Below, piece after piece: positions 6,597 through 7,727 of a DNA stretch of 7,727 nt (position 1 is the stretch's first letter; each line of letters opens with the position of its first letter). The stretch comes from 66-474 sp036279975 (GTDB lineage Bacteria; Pseudomonadota; Gammaproteobacteria; Xanthomonadales; Rhodanobacteraceae): the NCBI GenBank assembly GCA_036279975.1, contig DASURP010000023.1, positions 1-7,727 of the forward strand, given 5' to 3'. The position numbers and the translations under genes were made by a program. The notes beneath the pieces are model-generated. The model saw only the letters and a program-made list of their open reading frames with translations, ran no database searches and was not told the origin of the DNA.

Positions 6597-6635
6597 TGTT
6601 TGGAGGCGAACCCAACCATCAATGCTGTTGATGTC

Positions 6636-6684
6636 CCCTCTCCCTCCGGGAGAGGGTGGCGCGAAGCGCCGGGTGAGGGTTCGG
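6636..6684 (-). repeat. 44-bp double-hairpin repeat, copy B
   Basis: Core 6636-6679, inverted relative to copies A and C. The hairpins are CCCTCTCCC/GGGAGAGGG around TCC (6636-6656), and GGCGC/GCGCC around GAA (6658-6670), followed by GGGTGAGGG. In the same orientation, copies A and C have GCCCC/GGGGC in the small stem: two base pairs are swapped and pairing is kept. TTCGG at 6680-6684 extends the match with copy A. It starts 39 bases after the etfB stop. Confidence 0.85.
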
Positions 6685-6714
6685 TCTTCGCGTGACGTTT
6701 CAGTCGAGTTCGGA

Positions 6715-6758
6715 CCCTCATCCGCCCCTTCGGGGCACCTTCTCCCGGAGGGAGAAGG
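6715..6758 (+). repeat. 44-bp double-hairpin repeat, copy C
   Basis: Hairpins GCCCC/GGGGC around TTC (6724-6736) and CCTTCTCCC/GGGAGAAGG around GGA (6738-6758), preceded by CCCTCATCC. Against copy A the larger stem has one C-G pair changed to T-A on both sides. It faces copy B across a 35-base spacer. The two copies are complementary at 37 of 44 positions, so they could also form one long hairpin between etfB and etfA. Confidence 0.85.
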
Positions 6759-6786
6759 AAATTCCAAAATCGAGCGGATGCAACCC

Positions 6787-7727
6787 ATGAGCAAAATCCT
6801 GATCGTCGCCGAACACCTGAACGGCCAACTCAACACCTCGACCGCACGCTGCGTCACCTGCGCGCGCGAATTGAAGCCCGAAGCCATCGACGTGTTGGTG
6901 CTGGCCGATGCGCCCGACGCCATCGCCGTGCAAGCCGCGAAGCTGGAGGGCGTCACCCGGGTGCTGACCGTCGCACGCGCCGAAAACGCGCACGCGCTGG
7001 CCGCGGTGCTGGCGCCGCAGATCGCCGCCGCGGCGAAAGCCGACTACTCGCACCTGCTGCTGCCCTCGACCACGTTCGGCAAGGACGTCGCGCCACGCGC
7101 AGCCGCGCTGCTGGGCACGGGCCAGGTCAGCGACATCATGTCGGTCGCGGATGCGCACACCTTCACCCGCCCGATCTACGCAGGCAACGCCATCGTCACC
7201 GTGGAAGCGCCCGCCGACGCCATCGTGGTCGGTACCGTGCGCACCGCGTCGTGGCCGGCCATCGGCGAAGGTGCGAACCCGGCTCCGATCGAGGCGTTGC
7301 CGGTCGACGCCGCGTTGCCAACGCATACGCGCTTCGTGGAACTGCAGCAAGCCTCCAGCGAGCGTCCCGACCTGCAGGGCGCGGCCAAGGTCGTATCCGG
7401 CGGCCGCGGCGTCGGCTCGAAGGAAAACTTCGCGATCATCTACCAGCTCGCCGACAAGCTGCACGCGGCTGCCGGCGCCTCGCGCGCCGCGGTCGATGCC
7501 GGCTATTGCCCCAACGACATGCAGGTCGGCCAGACCGGCAAGATCATCGCGCCCGAACTCTACATCGCGATCGGCATTTCCGGCGCCATCCAGCACCTCA
7601 CCGGCATCAAGGACGCCGGCACCATCGTCGCGATCAACAAGGACGCCGAAGCGCCCATCTTCGAAGTCGCCGACATCGGCCTGGTCGGCGACCTGTTCAA
7701 GATCGTGCCGGAGCTGGAAGCGGCGGT
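6787..7727 (+). CDS. etfA: Electron transfer flavoprotein alpha subunit (3' end cut by window)
   Basis: Alpha subunit of ETF; it carries the redox-active FAD in its C-terminal domain. The window shows 313 codons plus two bases with no stop. The family length is about 310-320, so probably one or a few residues are missing. MSKILIVAEH is the usual start. VSGGRGVGSKENF (203-215) opens the FAD domain. Ser232 and Arg233 (GASRAAVDAG), Thr250 (QVGQTGK) and His270 (AIQHL) align by spacing with the FAD-site residues Ser248, Arg249, Thr266 and His286 of human ETF-alpha, as recalled. ATG 6787 lacks a good Shine-Dalgarno and I see no clear promoter between the genes. Expression therefore probably depends on transcription reading through the repeat pair from etfB. 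Confidence 0.97.
   Translation, partial: MSKILIVAEHLNGQLNTSTARCVTCARELKPEAIDVLVLADAPDAIAVQAAKLEGVTRVLTVARAENAHALAAVLAPQIAAAAKADYSHLLLPSTTFGKDVAPRAAALLGTGQVSDIMSVADAHTFTRPIYAGNAIVTVEAPADAIVVGTVRTASWPAIGEGANPAPIEALPVDAALPTHTRFVELQQASSERPDLQGAAKVVSGGRGVGSKENFAIIYQLADKLHAAAGASRAAVDAGYCPNDMQVGQTGKIIAPELYIAIGISGAIQHLTGIKDAGTIVAINKDAEAPIFEVADIGLVGDLFKIVPELEAA

Noticed and set aside
6636..6758. Repeat pair between etfB and etfA as a CRISPR array
   Set aside because: There are only two copies, in opposite orientation and with internal hairpins. No regular spacer series or cas gene is present.
5850..7727. etfBA as a bifurcating FixAB-type system
   Set aside because: EtfB has the AMP-type GKQAIDDDCNQTGQM signature of housekeeping ETF, and no fixC/fixX pair or nitrogen-fixation gene is visible.

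Overview
The window is high-GC, gene-dense bacterial DNA carrying the housekeeping electron-transfer-flavoprotein (ETF) respiratory branch. Protein sequences, the GTAG-type palindromic repeats and the abundant GC-rich double-hairpin repeats suggest a gammaproteobacterium of the Xanthomonadales/Lysobacterales (Xanthomonadaceae or Rhodanobacteraceae). This assignment is an inference from the style of the sequence; no search was run.

Layout. 1-203: noncoding, with a short hairpin, one copy of a 44-bp double-hairpin repeat, a second inverted repeat, and a hairpin just behind the stop of the amidase gene. 204-1613 (minus): amidase-signature hydrolase with an intact Lys-Ser-Ser triad. 1614-1717: divergent promoter region with a perfect 12-bp palindrome. 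1718-3370 (plus): ETF:ubiquinone oxidoreductase. 3374-4273 (plus): ATP-grasp ligase-like protein starting one codon after the previous stop. 4274-4373: weak hairpin and a GTAG-type inverted repeat pair. 4374-5666 (plus): major facilitator superfamily transporter with a GTG start and a perfect Shine-Dalgarno. 5663-5849: a second palindromic repeat family, whose first bases form the transporter stop codon, then a likely etfB promoter. 5850-6596: etfB. 6597-6786: two inverted copies of the 44-bp repeat. 6787-7727: etfA, cut by the window edge one or a few codons before its end.

How the genes work together. EtfA and EtfB form the soluble FAD/AMP heterodimer that collects electrons from acyl-CoA and other dehydrogenases. 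ETF-QO at the inner membrane oxidises it and reduces ubiquinone. The ATP-grasp protein and the transporter between the two halves have no evident role in this pathway. The amidase is divergently transcribed and probably independent.

I see no convincing undescribed multi-gene system. The points most worth a second look are three extra cysteines in the ferredoxin-like C-terminus of ETF-QO, the 44-bp double-hairpin repeat family with compensatory base changes, and the splitting of etfB from etfA by an inverted pair of those repeats.
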